Of a stretch of 64,000 nt of DNA, positions 41,478-52,103 are shown piece by piece; position 1 is the first letter of the stretch; every line of letters starts with the position of its first letter. The notes under the pieces were generated by a model. That model did not search any database. It saw only the letters and a program-made list of their open reading frames with translations, and had not been told where the DNA came from. Position numbers and translations under genes: made by a program. Source of the stretch: Adiantum capillus-veneris (lineage: Eukaryota > Streptophyta > Polypodiopsida > Polypodiales > Pteridaceae); contig CM043971.1 in NCBI GenBank assembly GCA_014529385.2, positions 57,228,709-57,292,708 of the forward strand, read 5' to 3'.

Positions 41478-42437
41478 TTACTCTTGGGAAGCATTGTAAG
41501 CATTGACAAGGTTTAGGTTATCCTTTAATTGTATGCCTTGCATCCATCTAGCATCTTCAAAAGGATAATTCTTAAACTTAATAAGATATCGTCGGATAGT
41601 CTTACCGCCTCTTAATACCTTGTCTTCATGTCGGAGAATGGAATCGGGCTGCAGCACCTCCTCGTGGTCCTCGATCTCCGGTGGGTCTTCAATAGTTGGT
41701 TCTTGAGGTGGCTCTCCTTTGTAAGGCTTTAAGAGGCTCACATGAAAAGCATTGTGTATGAGCCAATGATTGGGCAACTTAAGTTGATAGGCCATCTCAT
41801 TGATTGGCCTAAGAATCTGGAAGGGACCATAATACCTTTTTGCTAGTTTAGCATAGTACTTTTGGTGGCCCGTAGGATTCTTGCCCGTCGTGTGCCTTAA
41901 TCGAGCCTTGGGAAACTTTAACAAGACCCAATCGTTTTCTTTAAAGGCTTGGGCTCTTCTGTGCTTGTCAGCAGCAGCCTTTTGCCTTTGCTGTGAGATA
42001 CAGATAGCATCCTTAATCTTTTGGAAAGATTCTTGTAGGTCTCGGCTATACTCATCTGCAGCGAAGATCTTCCCATGTACTTTAAGTAGCAAGGGACTTT
42101 TTGATCTTCCCTCAATTACCTCGAAAGGTGCTTTTCCTGTAGAAGTATGTACAGTGTTATTGTAAGCATACTCTACTAAAGGTAAGTACTTCTCCCATTG
42201 GGATCTTTGATTTACTTCCGTTACATAGGCTTTTAGTAGATCAAGAATGGTTAGGTTAGCTATTTCACTTTGGCCATCAGTTTGTGGATGATAGGCCGAA
42301 GAGAAGTTTAGCCTTGTTCCTAAATTCTCAAAGAGACCCTTCCAGAAATTACTGGTCATTCTAGGATCTCTATCCGACACTATGGACATTGGCAAGCCAT
42401 GGTACTTGAAAATTTGTGAAATGAAGAGGGTTGCCAT
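41478..42437 (-). CDS. Integrase C-terminal part and chromodomain (young gypsy)
   Basis: A 319-residue frame that continues the integrase after the TGA at 42513-42515, in the same frame (IWTIVDRFSKQAHFIPVKK lies between). It holds the catalytic Asp (VSDRDPRMTSNFW) and Glu (HPQTDGQSEIANLTIL), the C-terminal DNA-binding region (WVLLKFPKARLRHTTGK, YYGPFQILRPINEMAYQLKLP, HNAFHVSLLKPYKGEPP) and a chromodomain (DSILRHEDKVLRGGKTIRRYLIKFKN, ARWMQGIQLKDNLNLVNAY). Integrase inserts the cDNA, and the chromodomain is thought to guide it to marked chromatin. The first Asp is in the frame before the stop, so as it stands the enzyme would be cut in two. Confidence 0.92.
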   Translation of the reverse strand: MATLFISQIFKYHGLPMSIVSDRDPRMTSNFWKGLFENLGTRLNFSSAYHPQTDGQSEIANLTILDLLKAYVTEVNQRSQWEKYLPLVEYAYNNTVHTSTGKAPFEVIEGRSKSPLLLKVHGKIFAADEYSRDLQESFQKIKDAICISQQRQKAAADKHRRAQAFKENDWVLLKFPKARLRHTTGKNPTGHQKYYAKLAKRYYGPFQILRPINEMAYQLKLPNHWLIHNAFHVSLLKPYKGEPPQEPTIEDPPEIEDHEEVLQPDSILRHEDKVLRGGKTIRRYLIKFKNYPFEDARWMQGIQLKDNLNLVNAYNASQE

Positions 42438-42512
42438 TTGATGGGCTTTGATAGTCTTTTTGACAGGTATAAAATGAGCTTGTTTACTGAACCTGTCTAC
42501 TATCGTCCATAT

Positions 42513-45500
42513 TCACGTATTCCCATGGATAGACTTAGGCAATCCAAAGATAAAATCCATGGATATGCTCTCCCAAGGTGAATTAGGGATTGGCAAGGGT
42601 TGAAGCAATCCAAGTTGCTTCCCTCTATCAAATTTTGTCTTTTGACATACCACACATTTGGAAACATACTCGTGTATGTTCACTCTCATGGTAGGCCAAT
42701 AGAAATATGTTTCAATTCCCTTTAGGGTAGACTGAATCCCTCTATGCCCCGCATATGGGGGAGCATGAGATTCATACATTACTTTCTCACGTAGTGAGTT
42801 AGTAACGCATAGTCTATTGCCATAGAGAAGATAACCATCTTGTAAAGTAAATGGTTCTTCTTTCTTCCCTAATGCAAGGGCTGAAATCACATCTCTAAAA
42901 TCGGGATCAATAGCATACTCATCTATCATTGAAGATAGATCGTTGTGAGTTGCTATGGAAACCGCATTCACTCTCGGTCGTCTTGAGAGTGCATCGGCTA
43001 CTTGATTATGCTTGCCAGCAATGTGAGCAATATGAAAATGAAATTGCGAAAGGAAATTTGCCCACCTCATTTGTTTGTCGGAGAGCTTGGTCTGCGTCAT
43101 GAAGTACTTAAGACTTTGGTGATCCGTTCGCAGAATGAAAGGAGTCCCCAATAAATAGTGCTTCCATGAGTCTAAGGCATGTAGAACTGCAAGGAGTTCT
43201 TTTTCGTATATGCCTAGAGCTTGCTCAACAGGGTCGAGCCTTCGACTCTCATAGCCTATGGCGTGCCCTTCTTGGAGCAAAACAGCCCCAAGGCAATCAC
43301 CACAAGCATCACATTGGACCTCAAATGGTTTTGAGAGATCCGGTAGTGTAAGCACAGGTTGAGAGATAAGCTTTTCTTTAAGCTTTTCGAAAGCATTGTT
43401 CTCCTTAGCAGACCACGTATACCTAACATTTTTCTTTGTTAGGTCATGTAATGGTCCCGCAATTTGTGAGAACTTTTCTATGAAGCGTCTATAGTATGCA
43501 CACATACCTATAAAGCTTCTTAGTTCATGAAGATTCCTTGGTTTAGGCCATCCTTTTATTACCCCTATCTTGGATGGATCCATTTGGATTCCATCTTCAG
43601 AGATAATGTGACCTAAATATTGAATCTCTTGCAAGAAAAATTCACTTTTCTTTCGATTAACATAAAGTTTACTCTCTCTTAAAACTTGAAATATTACCTG
43701 GAGGTGTTGCTTGTGTTCCTCCAATGAACTAGAGTAGATGATAATATCATCAAAGAACACTCCAGTGAAGGTTCGATGAGGCCTGAACAGCTTCTCCATC
43801 AAGCGGTTGAATGTGGCTGGTGCATTAGTCAAGCCAAAAGGCATGACAATGTATTCGTAAAGACCAAATGTAGTACGAAATGCGGTCTTTACAATGTCTT
43901 GATCAACTATCCTTATTTGATGATAGCCACTTTTTAGGTCAATCCTACTGAAGTAGGTCGATCCTTGTAGCTTATCAAATAGGTCTTCTACCCGTGGAAC
44001 GGGAAACCTATTCTTGATAGTGATCCTATTTAGTGCTCTATAGTCGACACACATACGATATGTGCCGTCTTTCTTTTGCACTAATAGCACAGGTGAGCAA
44101 AATGGAGATGAGCTAGGCCTAACCATGCCCTTCTCAATTAACTCATGCACTTGCCGCATAATCTCCTCTTGTTGAGCTTGAGAAACTCTATAAGGAGGTT
44201 TGTTAGGCGGTGAACTTCCTGGAAGAAGTTCAATTGCATGGTCGTCATTACCTCGTTTAGGAGGTAGCTCACAAGGGATGTCGTCAATAAAGACATCTTG
44301 AAACCCCTTGAGAAAATTGGATAACTCTAATTCCTTTTGGTTGCTTTTATTTTCTTTTGCTAAAGCATTAGGTTCATTTTGAGAATCTTTAACAAAAATC
44401 ATGTACACGGAAATAGAGCTCTTTATTGACTTGTTGAAAGCTGGTGTATGTACAATGGGGATGGTGTTACCCATCTCCTTAGCATCTATATACATGTCCT
44501 TTTCCCTGAACTTAAAGGAGATTCTCCTTTCAGGAAATTTAACATGGGCAGCCAGGCGGTCAAACCATGGTGCCCCTAGGATTACATCCTCATGCTTGAG
44601 AGGAGAGATAAAGAAATCCTCTTTGTCCACATAGCCTTGGACATGAAGCCTCAATTTCCCGATTAAGGGAGTGACTGAAGCTTCTTGCCCCTTGAAGGCA
44701 CTGTCTGCGGGTAGGATATCTCCCATCTCGTAGGATTGTATGCCTAGCTTGGTGGCTAACTCCATAGATATGAAATTGTGAGTAGAACCAGGGTCAAAGA
44801 GAATAAAAGCATCATGTTCTCTTACCTTTCCCCAAGCATGGCATAGAGGAGATCCTTTGTGGTGAGTTTGATGAATCTCCTCCTCTTGGATTTCAACCAA
44901 AGAAGCTCTAGGAGGATCTTGGCGGTTGTTCTTTTGGGGACAAGCGCGGTACGCATGCCCTTGTTCGCCGCACTTGAAACACCGGTTATCTTTACGATAA
45001 CGCTCAAGCTCTTCAGGAGAGAGTTTATTCTTTCCTTTGTAAACTCCCTTCTCTTTAGCTTTGTTGGAATTGCCCTTAGGAGACTTTTGGACATTGTCCT
45101 TCCCCTTAGGCTCATTGGAACCCTTGTTTTCCGGGGGCTTATTATTTCTTTTACCCCCCGTTTGGAAATTGATTCGCGAGGCCACCATAGTATGGTGTAT
45201 TACCGCCGATATGGTACGTGGCCTTTGGGAGTTGACATACTCCGCCATTTCTTCGGTTAAGCCCGCACAAAATTGTTGCTTTTGCTCTCCAAAATCCAAC
45301 TTTTTGAAGACAGTGGCCTTGAGTTGTAGGTCCCAAAACTTGTCTACATATTTGTGGATGGATTCATTGGGAGAGAGCTTTAAGCTTCGCCATTCGGTGA
45401 GTACTTTGTCTTTGGCATCGGTGGCCAAAAACTGCTTCATAATGGAAGCTCTTAAAGCCTTCCATGTTCGTGGAGCTTCACCGTTGGCTCGTAGGCTAGA

Positions 45501-46346
45501 CCACCATTGTCTGGCGGACTTTTGAAAGTGCATAGCTACATGGCGTAGCTTAGAGGACTCCGTGAAGCCCTCATCTCCAAACGCCGCATCGAATTGCTGG
45601 ATAAAGGCCAAAACTTTGTCTGTAGCACCGAAGGTGCCATCATAGGTAAGGAAAGAGATGCTCTTCCCTCCCTCTTTGAATTTCTTCAGCTTGGACGACC
45701 TCTTCCATGCGGCATAGGATTTCCTATGGCCTCTTCTTTTTGATGGTTCAAAAGTTGCACCATCACTTTCTTCAGAAGATGAAGAATTTGAAGAAGGTGG
45801 AGAAGAGGGTGACCTCTTTCTCGCCTTTTTCTTGTCTTGATCTTTGTCGTCTTCACGATAGCTTTCATAAGAGGAAGAGGATGAAGAAGATGGAGAAGAG
45901 GGTGTCCTCTTTCTCGCCTTTTTCTTCTCTTGCTTTTTATCATCCCTCTTTGAATTATGGCGTGGAGAAGAGTGTGATGGTCTTCTCCGCTTTGGTGGTG
46001 ATGGAGAGCGTTTAGCCCGCCGTCTTCGTGGAGCCATCTCCGCCGAGGTGGCGGGAGACTCGCTTCTTTCTCGTTCCTTCGGTGGAGGCTCTTGAATTCT
46101 CCTTTGGGAAGGAGATGCATCATCCAGAAGTAAGTTCTTGAGCCCTTCATATGGATTCTCTTCTTCTTCCCGAATCGGAGAGAGACCTCTTTTGGTAGTC
46201 TCACAAGGAGGCTTCCTAGGTGTTCTCTCGTCATGGTGATGAGCTTGGAGAATCCCGTGAGCACGGAGCTGCCGTTGCACTTCACTTTGGAGAGATGGAT
46301 TGCCCATGGCTTGTTGAAGCCTAGAAACAAGATAGTTAACAAGCAT
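42513..46346 (-). CDS. Gag-pol polyprotein (young gypsy): gag, protease, RT, RNase H, integrase N-terminus
   Basis: An open frame of 1277 residues. Residues 100-200 form a Ser/Arg/Lys-rich segment with two similar blocks (KKKARKRTPSSPSSSSS and KKKARKRSPSSPPSSNS). The capsid core lies at about 230-395 (WWSSLRANGEAPRTWKALR). The zinc knuckle CFKCGEQGHAYRAC is at 456-469. The protease active site ILFDPGSTHNF is near 516-526, with Pro after the catalytic Asp. RT lies at about 730-910 (YRMCVDYRALN, RIDLKSGYHQ, VFFDDIIIY). RNase H follows (QCDACGDCLGAVLLQEG to VADALSRRP), then the integrase HHCC domain (HRGIQSTLKG..CVVCQKTK) and the first catalytic Asp (SISMDFIFGLP). It stops at TGA 42513. The true gag start is probably ATG 46427, in frame but followed by TAA. 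Confidence 0.93.
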   Translation of the reverse strand: MLVNYLVSRLQQAMGNPSLQSEVQRQLRAHGILQAHHHDERTPRKPPCETTKRGLSPIREEEENPYEGLKNLLLDDASPSQRRIQEPPPKERERSESPATSAEMAPRRRRAKRSPSPPKRRRPSHSSPRHNSKRDDKKQEKKKARKRTPSSPSSSSSSSYESYREDDKDQDKKKARKRSPSSPPSSNSSSSEESDGATFEPSKRRGHRKSYAAWKRSSKLKKFKEGGKSISFLTYDGTFGATDKVLAFIQQFDAAFGDEGFTESSKLRHVAMHFQKSARQWWSSLRANGEAPRTWKALRASIMKQFLATDAKDKVLTEWRSLKLSPNESIHKYVDKFWDLQLKATVFKKLDFGEQKQQFCAGLTEEMAEYVNSQRPRTISAVIHHTMVASRINFQTGGKRNNKPPENKGSNEPKGKDNVQKSPKGNSNKAKEKGVYKGKNKLSPEELERYRKDNRCFKCGEQGHAYRACPQKNNRQDPPRASLVEIQEEEIHQTHHKGSPLCHAWGKVREHDAFILFDPGSTHNFISMELATKLGIQSYEMGDILPADSAFKGQEASVTPLIGKLRLHVQGYVDKEDFFISPLKHEDVILGAPWFDRLAAHVKFPERRISFKFREKDMYIDAKEMGNTIPIVHTPAFNKSIKSSISVYMIFVKDSQNEPNALAKENKSNQKELELSNFLKGFQDVFIDDIPCELPPKRGNDDHAIELLPGSSPPNKPPYRVSQAQQEEIMRQVHELIEKGMVRPSSSPFCSPVLLVQKKDGTYRMCVDYRALNRITIKNRFPVPRVEDLFDKLQGSTYFSRIDLKSGYHQIRIVDQDIVKTAFRTTFGLYEYIVMPFGLTNAPATFNRLMEKLFRPHRTFTGVFFDDIIIYSSSLEEHKQHLQVIFQVLRESKLYVNRKKSEFFLQEIQYLGHIISEDGIQMDPSKIGVIKGWPKPRNLHELRSFIGMCAYYRRFIEKFSQIAGPLHDLTKKNVRYTWSAKENNAFEKLKEKLISQPVLTLPDLSKPFEVQCDACGDCLGAVLLQEGHAIGYESRRLDPVEQALGIYEKELLAVLHALDSWKHYLLGTPFILRTDHQSLKYFMTQTKLSDKQMRWANFLSQFHFHIAHIAGKHNQVADALSRRPRVNAVSIATHNDLSSMIDEYAIDPDFRDVISALALGKKEEPFTLQDGYLLYGNRLCVTNSLREKVMYESHAPPYAGHRGIQSTLKGIETYFYWPTMRVNIHEYVSKCVVCQKTKFDRGKQLGLLQPLPIPNSPWESISMDFIFGLPKSIHGNT

Positions 46347-46400
46347 TGAAGCATCATTAGTAGCTTGCTCATGAGCAAAATCAAAGTTATCAACATTAAT

Positions 46401-46427
46401 TTAACTCTCTTTACTATTGTCAGCCAT
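46401..46427 (-). other. Probable true gag start, followed by a nonsense codon
   Basis: ATG at 46427-46425 opens MADNSKES, and then TAA (46403-46401) interrupts in the frame that continues INVDNFDFAHEQATNDAS into the long gag-pol frame. The N-terminal residues and frame agree, so the Met at 46346 is only the first one after the stop. Confidence 0.7.
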
Positions 46428-46832
46428 TCTAACAAATTTTAGGTGTAAACATTTTAGGTGTACTTTGGCACTTCAAGCCCTAGTTGCTACTCCTCTTTAC
46501 CCCTTTAGAAAAAGCACTCAAGCTACTGTACCCGCGGCTCGAATACCATTAATTGCAAGGAATAGAAGAGAGGGTCTTTCGACACCAAGACAGCACCGGC
46601 TCCTGTCAAGCTTCTAATAGCTCAATAGTGGTTAAGCCGTAGGCAAGCCCCGTAGGACTCCACTATTAAGACCATAGCTCTCGACGGTGATGCCCCGTTA
46701 ACTGCACAAAGGCAGGCGCACTGCAAGGCTGAAAAATCCCTATTCTACTTACTCACAGGCAATTAATAATACCAACCATTTGTAGCTAGCTTGAGGACCT
46801 CCCTTCTTGAGCAAGAAAAGAGAAACCTTGAG

Positions 46833-46844
46833 CTCTGATACCAA
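46833..46844 (-). other. Primer-binding site of the young gypsy element
   Basis: On the minus strand the sequence after the 5' LTR reads TTGGTATCAGAGCTCAAGG, an exact match to the initiator-Met tRNA primer site. Confidence 0.95.
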
Positions 46845-48434
46845 TGTAACATTTAAAGGCCTAAAATCTTATGTGTAGCGGAAATTAGCATGAACATAGT
46901 GGGCATTTCATTAGAATAGATTCCTAATGAGAATTACAAGAGTGCTTGGGTGGAGAGAGCAACAAAAAGCATAACACCTAGTTAGATAGCATCGACAATA
47001 CTTTCAAAAGAGAGAGATATTAAGTTATTGACAACAGTTGAGGACCGGATTTGCATGGAGCCGGTCCCCCCTCCAAAAGGCTTTGTATTATGGTTTCTCC
47101 CATCAAGAGAGACATTGTACAATACAATTCTTTGTGTTCCTTCAAGACTAGCTAGTGCAATGAAGATGGAAGCTTCATACACCAAGCAAAACACTTAATC
47201 AAACACAACTTGAATTATCCCCGTTCTCAGACCCAAGACCTCACACACCTTCGAAGGTGGTGAGAGCTAGCAGGGTATGAGAGTAGATTGAGAGGAAAAA
47301 GAAGTATCTTACGAGAAAGAAGTACATCTCCTCACATAATCACTCATATTAGCATAGCTTAGCTTAGTAATTAGCTTGGTAGAGAAGATGAGCATGCATT
47401 GAAGCTTGGCTCTTGGTTGGATTTGCATCCACATGCCAAGAGAGTGTTGATGTAGGCTTCTATCTCACAAGCTTGGAGTAGGTGATGAGCTCTCCATTAA
47501 AGCTTGGGAGGAGATAGAGTATTTTCCCTTCACACATGGTCAAGTGTGAGAGTGTGTGTGTCCATGCCAAGAAAAAATCAGCCCCCCCTCTCTCTTGGGC
47601 GAGCCCTAGCTGCTAAATAAGTCTGGCCTTTGCCTCATTGGACCTCCCCAGGTCAAGCCAATAGGAATTAAGCAGCATAAGTGATAGCCTTTAGACATGT
47701 GTCCCCCTTTCCCCTTTTGTGAGAGCTTTAGGTAATTAAATAATTAAACTAAACTCTCATTGGACCCCTTTGCCTCCTGGCCAATAGGAATTAGGCAAGC
47801 CATGGGGCTCCTGAATGCTCATTGGACCCCTTGGGAGACTGCCCAATAGTCTTCTAGGAGACTTAATTCTCATTGGTTTCTTTTATTAAATGTTTTTAAA
47901 TTAATTAAACTAGATTTACTCTAGCTTAATTCTCATTGTTCCACTTCAAGGGTCTTCCAATAGGAATTGGGCACACCTTGTGGGCATCTAGCCTAGGGAG
48001 CTGACATGTGTCCCTCATTCCCTTTGTGTAAAGGGAGCCTGTGTGTGTGTGTGTGGCTTTCTCTCTCATCCCCTAGCTTTGGGGCTCGCCCCCTCCCATG
48101 TAGGGATGTAGAAAGACTTTTTGGGCACACACTAAGCATCCAATTTTCCCTAGGGTTGACCTTTGGACACAACCTTTGAATTTTGGAACCTTAGCATTTT
48201 GGAAGTCTTAATGGGCTGAACCTTAGGGTCTTTTTGGCCCATTGTTTCACATGGCTCTTTTGCAGATGGCCCCCCCTTTGGATCCCTATTTTCCCTCCTT
48301 TGGATCCCTACTGTGGCCGGTCTGCTAACTTAACCAATATTCTAGCTTTTTCTCCCTTGGCACTTCCCCACATTAAATGATCAGTTTAATATGAGAAAAT
48401 CATTTAGGAGAATTAGATATTGATTATTATGACA
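46845..48434 (-). repeat. 5' LTR of the young gypsy element
   Basis: 1590 bp, the same length as the other LTR, with about four substitutions (for example CGAAGGTGG for CGAAGATGG, and CATTGTTCC for CATTGGTCC). It drives transcription leftwards. Confidence 0.96.
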
Positions 48435-50620
48435 TGGTTTCTTCATAGAGCAAACCTTTTAGCCCTACGCAATAGAGTGGAAACCTAGACCATATAATGT
48501 ATCCTACTAGCATAGAAGGCACCCTGTGACCCTGAGGCCAAAGAGTACCAATTTAGGGCATAAAGGGTCTCTTCTTAGGTTGAAGGGCACCTTGTGGCCC
48601 TAGGGAGCACCCTATGGCCCCAGGGCCATAGGGTGTCAACATAGTCAAATGGGGTGTAAACTTAAAGCATAGAGGGTTTCTTACTATCATGGAGGACACC
48701 TTGTGTCCTTGGTGCCATAGGGTGCAAACATATAGCATGGAGGGTTTCTTGCTAGCATAGAGAGCACCCTATGGACTTGGGGCCATATGATTCCAACAAA
48801 GAGCATAAACGGTTTTTTGTTAGCATAGAGGATAGCTTATTTCCCTGGGTCCATATGATACAAAAATAAAAGAGTCTTAAGAAGGGCACCTAGGCCACTA
48901 AATCGCCATGGGGCCATAAGGTGGTCTTTGTGGAATGCTCCTAATGGGTTCCTTGGCTATCCTATGGCCCAAAGGCCATAGGCCACCAACATAGAGTTTA
49001 GATGGTTTCTTACTAACATAGAGCTCACCTTGTGGCCTACGGTCTTTAGATGCTAATATAGAGTTTCAATGGTTTCATACTAGGCGTAAGGGGCACTCTA
49101 TGTCCTTGGGGCCATAAAGTGTCAATGTAGAGCGCAGAGGTTTCCTTTCTAGCATAGAGGGCACCATGTGGCCTAGGAGCCATTTGATGCACCATATGGC
49201 CCGAGGGCTGTAGGTTACCAATGTAGACCGTACAGGTTTTCTTTCTAGCATAGAGGGAACCTTGTGGCCGAGGAGCTATTTGGTGCTCCCCTAGAGCATA
49301 CAAGGTTTCGTAGTAGCATTATAAAGGGTACCTTGTGGCTCTCATGTCTCCATAGGGTGCCAACATAGAGCGTAGAGGGTTTTTCTTACTAGCATAGAGG
49401 ACATCCTTTGGCCTTGGGGCCATAGGGTTTCAATATTGAGCATAGAGGATTTCTTACTAGCATAGAGGCTACCTTGTGGCCTTAGGTCCATAGGGTGCAA
49501 ACATACAGAATAGAGGATTTCTTACTATCATAGAGGGTACCTTGTGGCCCTAGGTCCATAGGGTGCAAACATAGAGCATAGAGGATTTGTTACTAGCACA
49601 TAGGGCACCCTTTGGCCCAAACGTCATAGAGTGATAACATGTAGCATAAAGGGTTTCGTACTAGCATAAGAGGCAGACCTTGTGGCCCTCGGGTCATAGG
49701 GTGCCAACATAAAGCATATATGGTTTCTTACTAGTGCTCATAGAGGGCATCTTGTGGCCCTATGACAACCCATGGCCTTAGGGCCATAGGGTGACACATA
49801 AATAAAGTACCATATGGCTTTGAAGCCATATATCTATTTATATGTTGAGACCTCCCAACAACAATCCTAATCCTATGGCCTTGAGGCCGTAAAGAGACAT
49901 ATTTTGGATTATCTTAAAGTCATAGAGATATCTACAAAGAGAACCGTATGGCCTGAAGGCCATAAGAAACTTAGTCAAGGAAATCATCCAATGCAAGAAG
50001 ATCATGGCAATAGAAAATGAGACTTCTGCTCTAGGGCTTAAAGGCATAAATGTTTCTCCAAGTATACTTCTAGGCGCCACCATCATGGACAAAGAACTAA
50101 TGTAGCTAGATAAATATTAGGAATCTCTAAACAATAAGGAGCATAAAAATAAATTCATTGTAGATGTGTTGTGAGTTAGTAAATTTGCTATTTGCGATTA
50201 GTTTTTTCTAAGAGTGTGACAAAAAGAGTTATCAAAATGTAGATACTTTGGAATCTAAAATTAGGTGTTCTTTAAACTTGCAGTCCTTCAACAAGATATT
50301 GCGGCTGACAAAGTTTTACTCGAGATTGTTGGTATAGAGGATGCTAATGCCATTGACCCTACTGAGAAAGATTCTATCAATCTCCATGTCAACCAAAGAG
50401 TTTCTGACGAAGATGACAAGAATCTACAAGTCTTTGAAGGTCAACTGCTACAACGACTGGAGATAAATTTAAAGACTAATCCAATGGAAGAAGACAGTGA
50501 ATGTTCCAGAACATGTGCAAGGGAAGAAGAAGAATCCAATGAAAATATTCTAGTAGCCCAAGAGTTGGGAATTGGATTGCATGACACCATAATGGAAGTA
50601 GAAGGCAATGGAAGTTCCAA
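48435..50620 (+). repeat. Tandem segmental duplication, copy B, right piece, with palindromic array
   Basis: Resumes at TGGTTTCTTCATAGAGC, matching copy A at 36984. The array runs to about 49830, and the FCP1-like leader ORF follows. Unlike copy A, it continues into the rest of the FCP1-like gene. Confidence 0.88.
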
Positions 50621-50780
50621 AACATGTGCAACGCCAGAAGGAGAATCCAACACAAATATTTTAGCACCCCAGGATTTGGAAATCGAAGTGCATGGTGAGT
50701 CAGACCTTCCATCCACCAACAAACCAATTCTGACTATAATAGTGATCTTGTGTGGATTTTTCCTGAGGAGATGTTGTTAA
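50265..50780 (+). pseudogene. Leader ORF of the FCP1-like gene (copy B)
   Basis: A 171-residue acidic frame (MFFKLAVLQQDIAADKVLLE; VFEGQLLQRLEINLKTNPME) with two similar blocks, CSRTCAREEEESNENILVAQ and SSKTCATPEGESNTNILAPQ, an internal duplication. It looks disordered and could be the N-terminal tail of the FCP1-like protein. Near 50735 another frame takes over (NSDLVWIFPEEMLLKVQENE), which reaches the next ORF after a further shift near 50800. No membrane or signal segment. Confidence 0.5.
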
Positions 50781-50792
50781 AAGTCCAAGAAA

Positions 50793-51665
50793 ATGAAGAG
50801 CTTAAAGTTTGGACATGAGCATATTGTTCTTCGTCCAGGATGCATTGAGTTTTTAAAGGCTCTATTTAGCAATTTCAATGTAGGGATATGGTCAGCTGCT
50901 AATGACATGCATGTTGTGGACATCATCAAGATTTTAGAAAAGGAAGCTAAAGAAAAATTTCCATTCTTTATGATCTGGGGGCAAAGCCAATATCAACCAT
51001 GTGTAGAATCAAGGATCACTCGCTTAGATAATCCAGGAGTAGAAGCACTTTTCAAACCGTTGGCTATTGCATCATCAAAATTTGGGCTTGATGCAAGAAG
51101 ATTGCTTCTTGTAGATGATGAACCATTAAAGGGATGTGTGAATCCTGCATTGAATTGTATTTTTCCACCATCATTTAATGTTGATGATGAGGAGGATAAT
51201 ATCCTCCTTGGGGAGCTGCTACCATATATCAAAGCTCTCAATCATGTTAATGACATTCGCACAGTTACAAGGTCTCATTTATATGGACAAGCACCCATTG
51301 CTCAAGGTCATGAGCTTTATAACCGTATACACAAGTTTGTTACAGAGTGGGAGAAGAGAAATCTAATTTTTCTAGGAAAAACCTACTCCACGGGAAGGCT
51401 ATCAGAAGTTTCTCGTCCTCTTCACGATGAGAAAGTTCCAACATCTAGCACTAGTGGAATGTCCACTCGAAGTCAAGACAAGAAACTTTCACCACGTGAT
51501 CGAGAAAAAGTAAGGGTCTTAAAGAAAATCAAATCATTATCAACCTTGAAAGGTACAGAAGCAATCATGCTTGCCCAAAAATTGGGATACAAGGAGCCTG
51601 TGATCAAAGTACATGAAGCCAGGAATTATATAAAGCATCTAAAAATTCAGTATGATCTCAAATAG
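50793..51665 (+). pseudogene. FCP1/NLI-type HAD phosphatase-like protein, first copy
   Basis: A 290-residue frame with the central and C-terminal part of an FCP1-homology domain: HIVLRPGCIEFLKALFSNFNVGIWSAAN (region after the nucleophile and the Ser/Thr motif II), FFMIWGQSQ, then LDARRLLLVDDEPLKGCVNP (motif IV with the Asp pair). Family members remove phosphate from serines, for instance of the RNA polymerase II tail. The nucleophile motif DxDx(T/V) that should precede it is absent or lies in the frameshifted zone at 50735-50800, so the copy is probably inactive. The C-terminal third is basic and Ser-rich (STSGMSTRSQDKKLSPRDRE). Its leader is shared with the tandem duplication. Confidence 0.72.
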
Positions 51666-52103
51666 CCCTATATCAAGAAATGATGGAGCAATGTTTTGTC
51701 ACATTTTGTCATTTACAAAGATCTTTATGTACTCAGAGACTTTGTTACAGTGCTTAGGGTTTCAAGATATATGAAGATGTAAATGATTAATAGTTTTTTT
51801 AATTTTCTTTCAATACTATAAGTAACTTCTGAGTTTTATGTGCCAAATGCTCTTTTTTTTTAAGCTTTTATAGTTGTTTGCTTTGAAATTTGAGTTCATT
51901 GTGCCATCAAGGACAATCTACATGCTCATAAGGTCAAATCTTGCTCTATAACCTTGGGAGAATTTCACTTTATGGTCTCAACACCCTATGAATCTAAGGC
52001 CATAGGGTCATAGTTTGGCATGTGTTCTCACATAGGACTTACTAAGTGTAACCACAAATTAGCACCCTATGTCCCTAAGGTCTTCAACACACTTAAGATC
52101 TCT
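51666..52103. other. Intergenic, with palindromic repeat remnant
   Basis: AT-rich DNA, with ACCCTATGAATCTAAGGCCA TAGGGTCA near 51982, a diverged single unit of the repeat family. Confidence 0.6.

Larger units (their letters stand above)
39533..48434 (-). mobile_element. Young Ty3/gypsy chromovirus-type retrotransposon, 8.9 kb
   Basis: A minus-strand element with two 1590-bp LTRs (39533-41122 and 46845-48434). I count four substitutions between them, so insertion is recent. It has TG..CA ends, a 5-bp target duplication TGGTT, a primer site at 46833-46844 and a polypurine tract beside the 3' LTR. The coding region runs from an ATG at 46427 to 41478 and covers gag, protease, RT, RNase H, integrase and chromodomain. 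Two in-frame stops break it (TAA at 46401-46403 and TGA at 42513-42515); otherwise it is open. It inserted into copy B of the tandem duplication, and copy A preserves the empty site. Confidence 0.97.
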
